Positions 1 through 8,981 are shown, numbered from the stretch's first letter. The stretch: 64,000 nt of DNA from Aquincola agrisoli (GCF_036621135.1 NZ_JAZIBG010000041.1:9297-73296), one strand, 5' to 3'. Numbers and translations: made by a program. Notes: generated by a model not told the origin, from the letters alone.

Positions 1-1
1 C

Positions 2-1135
2 CAGGTCAGCATCGAGGCCATCGACCACGCGCGGCAGCTCGTCGACGAAGCCGGCGCGCTCGCCGGCCGGGGCCGCCATCGGCTGGCACTGGTGCTGCTG
101 GACGAAGCGGCCCCCCTCATCGAAGCAAATCTGGGCGACCGCTGCGAACTCGCGATGGCCTGTGGCGAGGTGCGCGCCAGGGCCCTCGAGGGGCTGGGGC
201 GCTTCGGCGAGGCACTCTCCGCCATCCAGGCCGTGGTCGTCTCACAACATGCCTCCCCGGCTTATGGACCCGGCCACCCCTCGACGCTCGCCAGCCGGCG
301 GCTGCGCGCCGAGGTCCTGATGCGGCTCGGCCGCTTCGACGAGGCGCTCGCCGACATCGAGGCCGTCGTCGGCACGATGAGCGGACGGCCCGGCATCGGT
401 CCGGTCCACCCCTCCACCCTGTCCTGCCGGCACACGCGGGCCGGCTTGCTGGAACAGCTCGGCCGCTACCACGATGCACTGGCTGAGATCGAGGCCGTCG
501 CGGACGGATGGTGCACCTTGCCGGACTTCGGCACCCACCACCCGTCGACGCTGACCAGCCGGCATGTGCTCGCGAGCGTCCTGCACCGGCTCGATCGCCA
601 TGACGAAGCCCTCGCCGTCATCCAGTCCGTCTTCGATGCACAGGCCGCCTCACCGCATGGCGGGCCGCAACATCCCTCGACGCTGACCAGCCGGCAATTG
701 CTCGCGCACATCCTGGAAAGCCTCGGGCGCCACGACGAAGCGCTGGAACACATCCGGGCCGTCGTCTCGGTGAAAAGTGCGTTGCCGGACATGGGGCCCG
801 ACCACCCGTCGACGCTGACCGCGCGGTACGTGCTCGTCGGCATCCTGGTCAGCCTGGGGCGGTACGACGAAGCGCTGTCCATGAGCGTGGCCCTCGTCGC
901 CGCGCAGGGCGCCGCGCCGGGCCACGGGCCGGACCATCCGTCGATCCTGATCTGCCGGTACATGCAGGCCCAGGTCCTGTACTTCCTGGGACGCCATGAC
1001 GAAGCGCTCCCGATCATCCAGGCCGTCTTCGACGCGCAGTGCGCCTCGCCGCAACTCGGACCGCGGCACCCTTCGACCACCAACAGCCGCGACCTGCTGG
1101 CCGTGGTCCGGGACAGGCTCGGCCCGCGGGCCTGA
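2..1135 (+). CDS. TPR-repeat protein, 5'-truncated by window edge
   Basis: The reading frame is open from the first bases of the window, so this is the C-terminal part of a longer protein. A GTG at 92 could serve as a start but the frame continues upstream with the same helical character. The protein consists of about seven repeats of 44 residues with the signature LGR-x-DEAL followed by GP-x-HPSTL-x-SR. This is the helix-turn-helix pattern of kinesin-light-chain-like tetratricopeptide repeats (TPR_10/TPR_12). Such repeats form a superhelical protein-binding scaffold and are often fused to NB-ARC or STAND ATPase or effector domains. Any such N-terminal domain would lie outside this window. 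The gene converges on cheB. Its partner and role are unknown. Confidence 0.85.
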   Translation, partial: QVSIEAIDHARQLVDEAGALAGRGRHRLALVLLDEAAPLIEANLGDRCELAMACGEVRARALEGLGRFGEALSAIQAVVVSQHASPAYGPGHPSTLASRRLRAEVLMRLGRFDEALADIEAVVGTMSGRPGIGPVHPSTLSCRHTRAGLLEQLGRYHDALAEIEAVADGWCTLPDFGTHHPSTLTSRHVLASVLHRLDRHDEALAVIQSVFDAQAASPHGGPQHPSTLTSRQLLAHILESLGRHDEALEHIRAVVSVKSALPDMGPDHPSTLTARYVLVGILVSLGRYDEALSMSVALVAAQGAAPGHGPDHPSILICRYMQAQVLYFLGRHDEALPIIQAVFDAQCASPQLGPRHPSTTNSRDLLAVVRDRLGPRA

Positions 1136-1136
1136 A

Positions 1137-1155
1137 CCTGCCGCAGGCCGGCAGG
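1137..1155. terminator. Hairpin between converging TPR gene and cheB
   Basis: A perfect 7-bp stem (CCTGCCG / CGGCAGG) with a 5-base loop fills exactly the 21-base gap between two converging stop codons. There is no clear T-run on either side, so Rho-independent activity is only likely, not certain. Confidence 0.5.
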
Positions 1156-1156
1156 C

Positions 1157-2239
1157 TCAGATCCGCTGCAGCGCCGAGATCTCGCGCGCCAGCGCGCCCA
1201 GCGGCAGCGTGCGTCCCACCGCGCCGCGCTTGATGGCTTCCTTCGGCATGCCGAAGACCACGCAGCTCTGCTCGTCCTGCGCGATCGTCGCGGCGCCGGC
1301 CGTGCGCATCTCCAGCAGGCCGGCGGCGCCGTCGTCGCCCATGCCCGTCATGATGATGCCCAGCGCATTGCCGCCCGCGCATTTGGCGGCCGAGCGGAAC
1401 AGCACGTCCACCGACGGGCGGTGGCGGTTGACCAGCGGCCCGTCGACCACCTCCACGTGGTACTGCGCGCCGCTGCGGCGCAGCAGCGTGTGCTTGCCGC
1501 CCGGCGCGATCAGCGCCTGGCCGGGCACCACGCGGTCGCCGGTAGCGGCCTCCTTCACGGTAATGCGGCAGATGCTGTCGAGCCGTGCCGCGAAGGCGGC
1601 GGTGAACTTCTCCGGCATGTGCTGCACGATCACGATGCCGGGCGACACGCGGGGCAGCTCCGTCAGCACCACCTCCAGCGCCTGGGTGCCGCCGGTCGAG
1701 GTGCCGATCATCACCACGCGCTCGGTGGTCTGCGCCATCGCGCGCGTGCCCTGCACCTGCGGCGGCAGGATCACGTCGGCGTTGTGCTTGGCGGTGGGCG
1801 TCAGCGGTGGCGCGGGGCGCACCGGCGAGCGCCGCACGTTGGCCTGGGCCGCGGCGCGCACGGTGCCGATCAGCTCCTGCGCCGCCTCGCTGAGGAACTG
1901 CTTGAGCCCGAGCTTGGGCTTGGTGACGATGGCCACCGCACCGGCGGCCAGCGCCTCCAGCGTCGTCTTGGCGCCCTTCTCGGTCAGCGTCGAGCAGATC
2001 ACCACCGGCGTCGGCCGCTCGTCCATGATCTTGCGCAGGAAGGTGATGCCGTCCATGCGCGGCATCTCCACGTCGAGCACGATCACGTCGGGCCACTGCT
2101 GGCGCATGCGCTCCTGGGCCAGCACCGGGTCGGCGCAGGCGGCGATGACCTCGATGTTCGGCGCCTCGGCCAGCAGGCCCGCCAGCACCTGGCGCACGAC
2201 GGCGGAATCGTCCACCACCAGGACCTTGATCGTCTTCAT
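1157..2239 (-). CDS. cheB: CheB, chemoreceptor protein-glutamate methylesterase/deamidase
   Basis: CheB removes methyl groups from chemoreceptor glutamates and deamidates glutamines, resetting receptor sensitivity after it is phosphorylated by CheA. The 360-residue protein has an N-terminal receiver domain (acidic pair D10-D11, phospho-acceptor D56 in LDVEMPRMDG). A linker leads to a C-terminal esterase domain with the catalytic Ser motif GTSTGGTQAL, the His motif VQHMP and the Asp motif MTGMGDDGA. The ATG at 2237-2239 overlaps the stop of the upstream REC-EAL gene (ATGA), so translation is probably coupled. It is the last gene of the chemotaxis operon. No cheD is seen next to it, so deamidation may fall to CheB alone. 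Confidence 0.96.
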   Translation of the reverse strand: MKTIKVLVVDDSAVVRQVLAGLLAEAPNIEVIAACADPVLAQERMRQQWPDVIVLDVEMPRMDGITFLRKIMDERPTPVVICSTLTEKGAKTTLEALAAGAVAIVTKPKLGLKQFLSEAAQELIGTVRAAAQANVRRSPVRPAPPLTPTAKHNADVILPPQVQGTRAMAQTTERVVMIGTSTGGTQALEVVLTELPRVSPGIVIVQHMPEKFTAAFAARLDSICRITVKEAATGDRVVPGQALIAPGGKHTLLRRSGAQYHVEVVDGPLVNRHRPSVDVLFRSAAKCAGGNALGIIMTGMGDDGAAGLLEMRTAGAATIAQDEQSCVVFGMPKEAIKRGAVGRTLPLGALAREISALQRI

Positions 2240-3519
2240 TTCGTCTCCTCTTCGGCCGCGGCCCGCGCCGCCGTCCGCGGCATGCGCAGCTCCGGCAGGC
2301 GGCGCTCGTGGCTCTTCATCCAGCGCGGCAAGGCCCCGCCCACCATCGGCCGCGCGACCAGGAAGCCCTGCCCCACGGTACAGCCAAACTCCTGCAGCAG
2401 CCGCCAGTCGTCGATCGTCTCGACCCCCTCGGCCACCGACACCAGGCCCAGCCGCCCCGCCATCTCCAGCGCCGACTGCAGGATCACCCGCAGGTGCGCC
2501 TGGCGGTGCGCGCCGTGCACGAACGAGCGGTCGATCTTCAGCTCGGTGAACGGGATGCGCGCGAGCTGCTGCATCGACGAGAAGCCAGTGCCGTAGTCGT
2601 CGATCGACAGCCCCACGCCGCGCATGCGCAGCCGCGCCAGCAGGCCCATCGTGCCGGCGTCGTAGCCGACCAGCGAGCCCTCGGTGATCTCCAGTACCAG
2701 CTGCCCGGCGGCCACGCCATGGTGGGCCAGGAGTGCGCTGATCTCCTCGACCAGCGTGGGCGTCTGCAGCAGCAGCGGCGACAGGTTGACCGCCAGCGAC
2801 AGCACCAGCCCGCGCGCATTCCAGTGTGCGACCTGCGCCATCGACTGGTCGAGGATGGACCGCGTGAGGCCGTGGATCAGGCCGTGCTGCTCGGCTGTCG
2901 CGATGAAGCGGTCGGGCGGCACCACGCCGAGCACCGGATCGGTCCAGCGGGCCAGCACCTCCACGCCGCGCACGAGCCCGGTGCGGATGTCGACCTTGGG
3001 CTGGTAGTGCGGCACGACCGATCCCGCCTGCAGCGCCGCGGCCAGCAGCTCGGGGGCAATGGGCGGCTGCGCATTGGGCACGGCGGCTGCCACGGCGCGC
3101 GCATCCACCTCGTGGCTGCCCTGCAGCGCGCCGGCCAGCACCTCGGCCGTCAGCGGCTTGGCCACGCCGCCCAGCAGGGGCATGCCCAGCGTCGCCGCCA
3201 TCACCTCGACCGCACGCACCAGCGCCCCTTCGCGGCTGGATGCCACCAGGAAGGGGATGCGCAGGCCGCGCTTGCCCATCTGCTGGATCAGCTCGAAGCC
3301 ATCCATCACCGGCATCTCGAGGTCGATGACCATCAGCGACGGGGGGTGGGGCATCGCGTCGAGCAGGGCCAGCGCATCGCGGCCGTGCTGCGCCTCGTGC
3401 ACCTCCCCGACGCCGAGCGCGCGGCACAGGCCGGCGGCGTGCTGGCGCTGCACGACGCTGTCGTCGACGACCAGAACCGCCTCGCGCCGCGCCGGCGGCG
3501 CCGGCTTGCCCGCATCCAT
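2236..3519 (-). CDS. Response regulator with EAL phosphodiesterase domain
   Basis: The 427-residue protein has an N-terminal receiver domain (about 10-135; D19-D20, phospho-acceptor D66 in IDLEMPVMDG) and a C-terminal EAL domain (about 170-410). The EAL signature is EVLAR rather than EALLR. The other metal and substrate motifs are present (NLSP, EITEG, DDYGTG, ELKIDRSFV, AEGVET, QGFLVARP), so c-di-GMP hydrolysis is probable. It lies between cheR and cheB with tight spacing, which suggests that CheA phosphorylates it and thereby links receptor signalling to the c-di-GMP pool. This layout resembles VieA/RocR-type regulators but within a che operon. Enzyme activity is inferred from motifs. Confidence 0.9.
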   Translation of the reverse strand: MDAGKPAPPARREAVLVVDDSVVQRQHAAGLCRALGVGEVHEAQHGRDALALLDAMPHPPSLMVIDLEMPVMDGFELIQQMGKRGLRIPFLVASSREGALVRAVEVMAATLGMPLLGGVAKPLTAEVLAGALQGSHEVDARAVAAAVPNAQPPIAPELLAAALQAGSVVPHYQPKVDIRTGLVRGVEVLARWTDPVLGVVPPDRFIATAEQHGLIHGLTRSILDQSMAQVAHWNARGLVLSLAVNLSPLLLQTPTLVEEISALLAHHGVAAGQLVLEITEGSLVGYDAGTMGLLARLRMRGVGLSIDDYGTGFSSMQQLARIPFTELKIDRSFVHGAHRQAHLRVILQSALEMAGRLGLVSVAEGVETIDDWRLLQEFGCTVGQGFLVARPMVGGALPRWMKSHERRLPELRMPRTAARAAAEEETK

Positions 3520-3537
3520 CAGGATCTCCTCAGAGGC

Positions 3538-4341
3538 TCACAGCTTGCGGTAGATGGAGGGTGAGACCTGCTGCACGCCGTTCATCATGCCGTTGAGGCT
3601 CTCGGAGTGCCCCACGACGAAGATGCCGCCGCGGCGCAGCGTGCCCAGCACGCGCTCGACCACCTGCCGCTTGGTCTCGGCGTTGAAGTAGATCATCACG
3701 TTGCGCAGGAACACCATGTCGAACGTGCCCAGCTCGCCCGGGAGCGTCTCGTTCAGGTTGACGTGCAGCAGCCGCACGCGGTCGCGCAGCGTGCGCGTGA
3801 TCAGCAGCGTGCCCTCCTGCTCGTCCTTGCCCTTCAGGCAGAAGCGCTTCAGGTAGGCCGGCGGCGTCTGCCGCGCCCGCTCCATCGGGTAGTGGCCCGC
3901 ACGGGCGCGCTTCAGCACGCGGGAGCTGATGTCGGAGCCCAGCACCTCCCACGGCCGGTCGGAGCGCACGTCCGCCAGCACCATCGCCATGCTGTACGGC
4001 TCCTCGCCGCTGGAGCAGGCCGCGCTCCAGACGCGGAAGGTCTGTGCACGCGGGGCGTCCGCGGCCATCTGCCGCAGCAGGTCGAAGTGCTTGGACTCGC
4101 GGAAGAAGTAGGTCTCGTTGGTGGTCAGCAGGTCGATCGCGATCTGCACCTCGTCGGCCGCCTGGCCGCTGTCCAGCAGGGCCAGGTAGTCCGTGTAGCG
4201 TTCGAGCTTGTGGTGCTGCAGGCGCTTGGCCAGCCGGCCGGACACCAGGGCCTTCTTCGCGGAGGACAGCGTGATGCCGGCGGCCCCGTGGATGAAGCCC
4301 TGGAACCGCTCGAACTCGCGATCGGTGATCGCCGATGTCAT
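3538..4341 (-). CDS. cheR: CheR, chemoreceptor methyltransferase
   Basis: CheR uses S-adenosylmethionine to methylate glutamates on chemoreceptors, opposing CheB. The 267-residue length matches the family. The small helical N-terminal domain is followed by the Rossmann-like domain with the SAM-binding motif VWSAACSSGEEPYS near residues 105-120. Later come LGSDIS and the motif DMVFLRNVMIYFN near the C-terminal third. The gene is 10 bases from cheW and 18 bases from the REC-EAL gene. CheR often docks on a C-terminal receptor pentapeptide; the four receptors here carry an xFTSF version of it. Confidence 0.96.
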   Translation of the reverse strand: MTSAITDREFERFQGFIHGAAGITLSSAKKALVSGRLAKRLQHHKLERYTDYLALLDSGQAADEVQIAIDLLTTNETYFFRESKHFDLLRQMAADAPRAQTFRVWSAACSSGEEPYSMAMVLADVRSDRPWEVLGSDISSRVLKRARAGHYPMERARQTPPAYLKRFCLKGKDEQEGTLLITRTLRDRVRLLHVNLNETLPGELGTFDMVFLRNVMIYFNAETKRQVVERVLGTLRRGGIFVVGHSESLNGMMNGVQQVSPSIYRKL

Positions 4342-4351
4342 GCTGCCGTCC

Positions 4352-4894
4352 TCAGTGGGCGAGGCCCGCTTCGGCGGCCTGCCCGGCCGCGGCGATCTCG
4401 TCGACCGACAGCACCTGCTCGGCCGCCAGCAGGATCACGAACTTGCCGTGCACCTTGCCCATGCCGTGGATGAAGTCGCTGCGGATGCGGGTGCCGAAGG
4501 ACGGCGGCGGCTCGATGTCGGCCGCGGGGATCTCCAGCACCTCGTTGACGGCGTCGACCACGGCGCCGAGCACGTGGCGCTCGCCGTTGGACTCGACCTC
4601 GATGATGACGATGCAGGTGCGCTTGGTCGTCTCGCTGGCGGGGCGGCCGAAGCGGGCCTGCAGGTCCATCACCGGCACGACGGCGCCGCGCAGGTTGATC
4701 ACGCCGCGGATCGACGGCGGCATCATCGGCACCTCGGTCAGGCCGCGGTACTCGATGATCTCCTTGATCGCCAGGATGCCGAGCGCATAGGTCTCGCCGC
4801 CCAGCATGAAGGTCAGGTACTGCTGCGGCTCGCCCGCGAGCGCGCCGGGGTGGTGGGCGGCAGCAGCGGGGCTGCCCGAAAGCGTTGCGTTCAT
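4352..4894 (-). CDS. cheW: CheW, receptor-kinase coupling protein
   Basis: CheW bridges chemoreceptor tips and CheA in the signalling array. The 180-residue protein begins with an approximately 20-residue Ala/Pro-rich tail. It continues with the CheW fold: YLTFMLGGETYALGI, the strand IIEYRGLTEVPMMP, then IRGVINLRG and VVPVMDL. An in-frame start further upstream would add a basic, low-complexity extension overlapping the previous gene's end. The ATG at 4892-4894 is therefore preferred, 13 bases after the stop of the upstream receptor gene. This is the only cheW in the window and serves five receptor-type proteins in the same operon. Confidence 0.95.
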   Translation of the reverse strand: MNATLSGSPAAAAHHPGALAGEPQQYLTFMLGGETYALGILAIKEIIEYRGLTEVPMMPPSIRGVINLRGAVVPVMDLQARFGRPASETTKRTCIVIIEVESNGERHVLGAVVDAVNEVLEIPAADIEPPPSFGTRIRSDFIHGMGKVHGKFVILLAAEQVLSVDEIAAAGQAAEAGLAH

Positions 4895-4907
4895 CTGGGT
4901 TCTCCGC

Positions 4908-7109
4908 TCAGAAAGACGTGAAGTGGGCCTCGTCGACCGCCGCCACCGCGGCCGCCGCCGTGCGCGGCGCGGCTGCGCTGCTGCGGCGCGAGGACGCCTG
5001 GGCGGCACGCACGACGCGGCGCGCCGGGGCCGCGGCCTCCGCGTCCACGCGCTGGCCGGGGTTCAGCTTGAAGAAGGACATCGTGCGCTGCAGCTGCTCG
5101 GCCTGGGCACTCATCTCTTCGGATGTTGCGGCGAGTTCTTCAGAACTCGATGCGTTCTGCTGCGTGGTCTGGCTCAGCTGCACGACGGCGGCATTGATCT
5201 GCCCGACGCCGGACGACTGCTCCTGGCTCGCCGCGGTGATCTCCTGCACCAGGTCCGAGGTCTTCTTGATGCTCGGCACCATCTCGTCGAGCAGCTTGCC
5301 CGCGCGCTCGGCGAGGTCCACGCTGCTGGCCACGGTGCCGATCTCCTGCGCCGCCACCTGGCTGCGCTCGGCCAGCTTGCGCACCTCCGCCGCCACCACC
5401 GCGAAGCCCTTGCCGTGCTCGCCCGCACGCGCCGCCTCGATCGCCGCGTTCAGCGCCAGCAGGTTCGTCTGGTACGCGATGTCGTCGATGATCCCGATCT
5501 TCTGCGCGATCTGCTTCATCGCCACCACCGTGGCCTTCACCGCCTCGCCGCCTTCGGCCGCCTCGCTCGAGGCCTTGGTGGCCATGCCGTCCGTCACCTT
5601 CGCGTTCTCGGTGTTCTGCGCGATCGACGCCGTCATCTGCTCGATCGACGCGCTCGTCTCTTCCACGCCCGCGGCCTGCTCGCTCGACGCCTGCGACAGC
5701 GACTGCGCCGTCGCGCTCACCTCTTCCGAGGCACCGGCCAGCGCTTCGGCGCCGCTGTTGACCTCGGCCACCACCTGGGCCAGCTTGCCCACGGTGTTGT
5801 TGACGTACTGCTTCATCTCGCCGAAGGCGCCCTGGTAGTCCTTGGTGATCGACTGCGTCAGGTCGCCCTCCGACATCGCGCCCATCACGCGGACGACGTC
5901 GCTGATGCTGCCGCCCGTGGTGGCCACCAGTTCGTTCAGGCCTTCGCCCAGCTCGCGCTGGAAGCCCTGCAGGCCTTCGAGCGGCACACGCTCCTCGAAG
6001 TTGCCGCGGTTGGCCGCGGCCACCACGCGCCGCTGCCCTTCGATGACCTGCTGCAGCTTGCCGACCGTGTTGTTGACGTACTGCTTCATCTCGCCGAAGG
6101 CGCCGCTGTAGGGCTTGTCGATCGTCTTGCCCAGGTCGCCCTGCGCGATCGCGCCCATCACCCGCACCGAGTCGTCGATGCTGCCGCCGATGGTGGCCAC
6201 CAGCGTGTTGAGGCCCTCGCCCATCTCCTGCTGGAAGCCCTCGAGGCCCTTCAGGTCGACACGGACGTCGAACCGGCCCTCGTTGGCCGCAGCCACCACG
6301 CGGCGCTGGCCTTCGATCACCTGCTTGAGCTTGTCGACCATGCGCTTCATCGCGGCCAGCGCGCTGGTCTCGTCGTTCGGCTTGGTGCGCACTTCCAGCG
6401 CCAGGTCACCGCGCGCCACCTTGCCCGCGATCTCCGACACGTAGGCCGGTTCGCCGCCCAGCAGTTTCAGCAGGCCCATCACGATGAAGGTGGAGATCGC
6501 CACGGCCAGCACCGCGCAGAGCGCGATCACGCCGACGATCCAGCCGCGGGCGCTGTCGTACAGCACGTCGCCGGCCTCGCTGGCGGCAGCCCCACCGGCG
6601 ACGTTCATGTCGACCAGCTTCTGCAGCTGGCCCGACAGCTCGTCGAACAGGCGCTGCGCGTCGCCGTTGAGCAGGGCCATGGCTTCCTGCGTCTTCAGCC
6701 CGCGCGACAGCTCGACCACGCGGTTGTGGACCACGAGGTAGGCGTCAAACTGCTTCGAGAAGGTCTCGTAGATCGCCCGCTCCTCCGGCGTCGAGATGAG
6801 CTTGGCGTAGTGGTCGCGGTTGCGGCCGAACACGTTCATCAGCTCGGCATGGGCCCGCTCGAAGCGCTGCATGTCCTCGGGCTTCTCCGAGATCACGTGC
6901 TGCAGCTCGAGGATGCGCAGGTCGGAGGTGTTGGTATTCATCTCCTCGACGTAGCGGATGCTGGGCAGCCAGTTGTCGGCGATGTCGGTCGACGAGTCGT
7001 TGACCTTGCCCATCTGGAGGATGGCGAAGCCACCCATCGCGAGCATGAGCACGATCACCGCGGCGAAGCCCAGGCCGATGCGCGTGCCGATCTTCATGGA
7101 AGAGAACAT
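4908..7109 (-). CDS. Methyl-accepting chemotaxis protein with multi-HAMP array
   Basis: This 733-residue receptor has a first membrane helix at about 11-33 and a periplasmic four-helix-bundle-like sensor of about 155 residues. A second membrane helix lies near 190-215. The cytoplasmic part has one canonical HAMP, then two copies of a 91-residue unit (QVIEGQRRVVAAAN to VNNTVGKL), which looks like two HAMP domains each. The kinase-control tip motif (QTNLLALNAAIEAARAGEHG) is intact. It ends in HFTSF, a likely CheR-tethering pentapeptide. Compared with its three neighbours it lacks one Ser in the signalling helix (GTVASSVDLAER against GTVASSSVELAER). It is the fourth and last receptor gene in the operon. 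Confidence 0.94.
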   Translation of the reverse strand: MFSSMKIGTRIGLGFAAVIVLMLAMGGFAILQMGKVNDSSTDIADNWLPSIRYVEEMNTNTSDLRILELQHVISEKPEDMQRFERAHAELMNVFGRNRDHYAKLISTPEERAIYETFSKQFDAYLVVHNRVVELSRGLKTQEAMALLNGDAQRLFDELSGQLQKLVDMNVAGGAAASEAGDVLYDSARGWIVGVIALCAVLAVAISTFIVMGLLKLLGGEPAYVSEIAGKVARGDLALEVRTKPNDETSALAAMKRMVDKLKQVIEGQRRVVAAANEGRFDVRVDLKGLEGFQQEMGEGLNTLVATIGGSIDDSVRVMGAIAQGDLGKTIDKPYSGAFGEMKQYVNNTVGKLQQVIEGQRRVVAAANRGNFEERVPLEGLQGFQRELGEGLNELVATTGGSISDVVRVMGAMSEGDLTQSITKDYQGAFGEMKQYVNNTVGKLAQVVAEVNSGAEALAGASEEVSATAQSLSQASSEQAAGVEETSASIEQMTASIAQNTENAKVTDGMATKASSEAAEGGEAVKATVVAMKQIAQKIGIIDDIAYQTNLLALNAAIEAARAGEHGKGFAVVAAEVRKLAERSQVAAQEIGTVASSVDLAERAGKLLDEMVPSIKKTSDLVQEITAASQEQSSGVGQINAAVVQLSQTTQQNASSSEELAATSEEMSAQAEQLQRTMSFFKLNPGQRVDAEAAAPARRVVRAAQASSRRSSAAAPRTAAAAVAAVDEAHFTSF
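5779..6324 (-). repeat. Tandem 273-bp duplication encoding poly-HAMP units
   Basis: Two adjacent 273-bp segments within the receptor gene encode 91-residue units with the same landmarks: QVIEGQRRVVAAAN, a GLxGFQ-x(2)-GEGLN stretch, VRVMGA, and GAFGEMKQYVNNTVGKL. The shared DNA string for the last landmark begins near 5790 and near 6063. The unit reads as a pair of HAMP-like modules, so the copy number sets the length of the relay between membrane and tip. Confidence 0.8.
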
Positions 7110-7129
7110 GTTGGGGTGGCTTCAAGCCA

Positions 7130-8920
7130 TCAGAAAGAGGTGAATGACGCTTCGTCGACGGGGTCGACGTGGGCGGCGTGGCGCGGTGCGGCGCGTGATG
7201 CACCCTGTGACGGCGCCTTCATGCGCTGGACGGCCTTGCGGGCAGGCGCGGCGGCCTCCGCTTCGGTACGCCGGCCGCCGGCCACCTTGAAGAAGGACAT
7301 CGTGCGCTGCAGCTGCTCGGCCTGCGCACTCATCTCTTCGGACGTTGCGGCGAGTTCTTCAGAACTCGATGCGTTCTGCTGCGTGGTCTGGCTCAGCTGT
7401 CCCACCGCCGCGTTGATCTGCCCGACGCCGGACGACTGCTCCTGGCTCGCCGCGGTGATCTCCTGCACCAGGTCCGAGGTCTTCTTGATGCTCGGCACCA
7501 TCTCGTCGAGCAGCTTGCCCGCGCGCTCGGCCAGCTCCACGCTGCTCGACGCCACCGTGCCGATCTCCTGCGCCGCCACCTGGCTGCGCTCGGCCAGCTT
7601 GCGCACCTCGGCCGCCACCACCGCGAAGCCCTTGCCGTGCTCGCCCGCACGCGCCGCCTCGATCGCCGCGTTCAGCGCCAGCAGGTTCGTCTGGTACGCG
7701 ATGTCGTCGATGATCCCGATCTTCTGCGCGATCTGCTTCATCGCCACCACCGTGGCCTTCACCGCCTCGCCACCTTCGGCCGCTTCGCTCGCCGCCTTGG
7801 TGGCCATGCCGTCCGTCACCTTCGCGTTCTCGGTGTTCTGTGCGATCGACGCCGTCATCTCCTCGATCGACGCGCTCGTCTCTTCCACACCCGCGGCCTG
7901 CTCGCTCGACGCCTGCGACAGCGACTGCGCCGTCGCGCTCACCTCTTCCGAGGCGCCGGCCAGCGCTTCCGCCGCGCTGTTGACCTCCGTCACCACCTGC
8001 GAGAGGCGGTCGACCGTCTCGTTCACATAGGTCTTCAGGTCGACGTACACACCTTCGTAATTCTTGTCGATGCGCTGCTTGAGGTCGCCCTCGGCCATCG
8101 CGCCCATCACGCGCACCACGTCGCCGACGCTGGTGCCCGTCGCCTCGACCATGCGCTGCATCGCCTGCAGCAGCTGCGCAGTCTCGTCCTTGCCCTGCAC
8201 CTCGATCTTCACCGACAGGTCGCCCTTGGCGATGCGCTCGGCGGCCTCGACGGCGCGCGACATCGGCCGCGTGACGCTGCGGCTGATGATCAGCCCCATC
8301 GCGATGCCCAGCAGCACGCCGCCCACCACGAGGCTGACCATGATCACCAGGCTCGATTCGTACAGCGCGGTGGTGGTGTCGTTGGCTTCGCTGGCGTTCG
8401 CCTCCTTCAGCTTCGTCAGTTCGCCCATCAGGTCGTCGAGCTTGGTGGTCCCTTCGGACACGGCGCGGCTGACCTGCTGCAGCGCTTCGTTGCGGTCGGC
8501 CAGGCTGGTGGCCGTCGCCACCGTCATCCAGCGCTGGATGTCGAGCTGGTAGGCATCCCAGTTCTTGTCGAAGGACGCCAGCATCTCCTTGCCGCGCTCG
8601 CTCACGAACATCGGCCGGGCCTTCTCGATGTATTCCTTGGTCGCCTTGATGCTGCGCTCCGCAGCGCCCTGCGCCGCGTCACGCTCCTGCTGAGTCGTGG
8701 CCTGCAACATGTTGCCGCGCGCGCGGCTGAGGTAGATCAGGTTGATGTTGGCTTCCTTGATGTAGGACAGCCCGAGGAGTTCGCGCGTGTACATCACCTC
8801 CGCCAGATCGCTCATCTGCGACGAGTTGCGGATGCCGACGGCACCGACCACAGCCGCGATCAGCGCCGCCAGGACGAACCCTGCGATCAGGCGGGTGCCT
8901 ATCTTGAAATCGTTGAGCAT
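7130..8920 (-). CDS. Methyl-accepting chemotaxis protein
   Basis: The 596-residue receptor starts at ATG 8918-8920 (MLNDFKIGTRL). A GAGAGGGA Shine-Dalgarno lies just upstream, favouring this over an in-frame ATG ten codons earlier. The first membrane helix is near residues 10-32, followed by a four-helix-bundle sensor (4HB_MCP type, LGLSYIKEAN). The second membrane helix is near 190-215, then HAMP (SRSVTRPMSRAVEAAERIAKG) and one further HAMP-like module (VVRVMGAMAEGDL). The signalling domain with the QTNLLALNAAIEAARAGEHG tip is nearly identical to that of its neighbours. The C-terminus is SFTSF. The sensor resembles the fourth receptor (10975-12636), implying duplication; the ligand is unknown. 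Confidence 0.94.
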   Translation of the reverse strand: MLNDFKIGTRLIAGFVLAALIAAVVGAVGIRNSSQMSDLAEVMYTRELLGLSYIKEANINLIYLSRARGNMLQATTQQERDAAQGAAERSIKATKEYIEKARPMFVSERGKEMLASFDKNWDAYQLDIQRWMTVATATSLADRNEALQQVSRAVSEGTTKLDDLMGELTKLKEANASEANDTTTALYESSLVIMVSLVVGGVLLGIAMGLIISRSVTRPMSRAVEAAERIAKGDLSVKIEVQGKDETAQLLQAMQRMVEATGTSVGDVVRVMGAMAEGDLKQRIDKNYEGVYVDLKTYVNETVDRLSQVVTEVNSAAEALAGASEEVSATAQSLSQASSEQAAGVEETSASIEEMTASIAQNTENAKVTDGMATKAASEAAEGGEAVKATVVAMKQIAQKIGIIDDIAYQTNLLALNAAIEAARAGEHGKGFAVVAAEVRKLAERSQVAAQEIGTVASSSVELAERAGKLLDEMVPSIKKTSDLVQEITAASQEQSSGVGQINAAVGQLSQTTQQNASSSEELAATSEEMSAQAEQLQRTMSFFKVAGGRRTEAEAAAPARKAVQRMKAPSQGASRAAPRHAAHVDPVDEASFTSF

Positions 8921-8981
8921 GGAATCCCTCTCGATGTGTTGATGTGACACCGCGCGCCCGCTCCCTCACGGGCGGACCGCG

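Noticed and set aside
250..1100. Regular spaced repeats that could suggest a CRISPR array.
   Set aside because: The period of about 132 bases is in frame and encodes TPR units; copies are degenerate and there are no unique spacers or cas genes.
4806..8030. Long plus-strand frames opposite the chemoreceptor genes with striking internal repetition.
   Set aside because: The repetition mirrors the nearly identical receptor signalling domains on the minus strand; the predicted products are His/Arg-rich low complexity.
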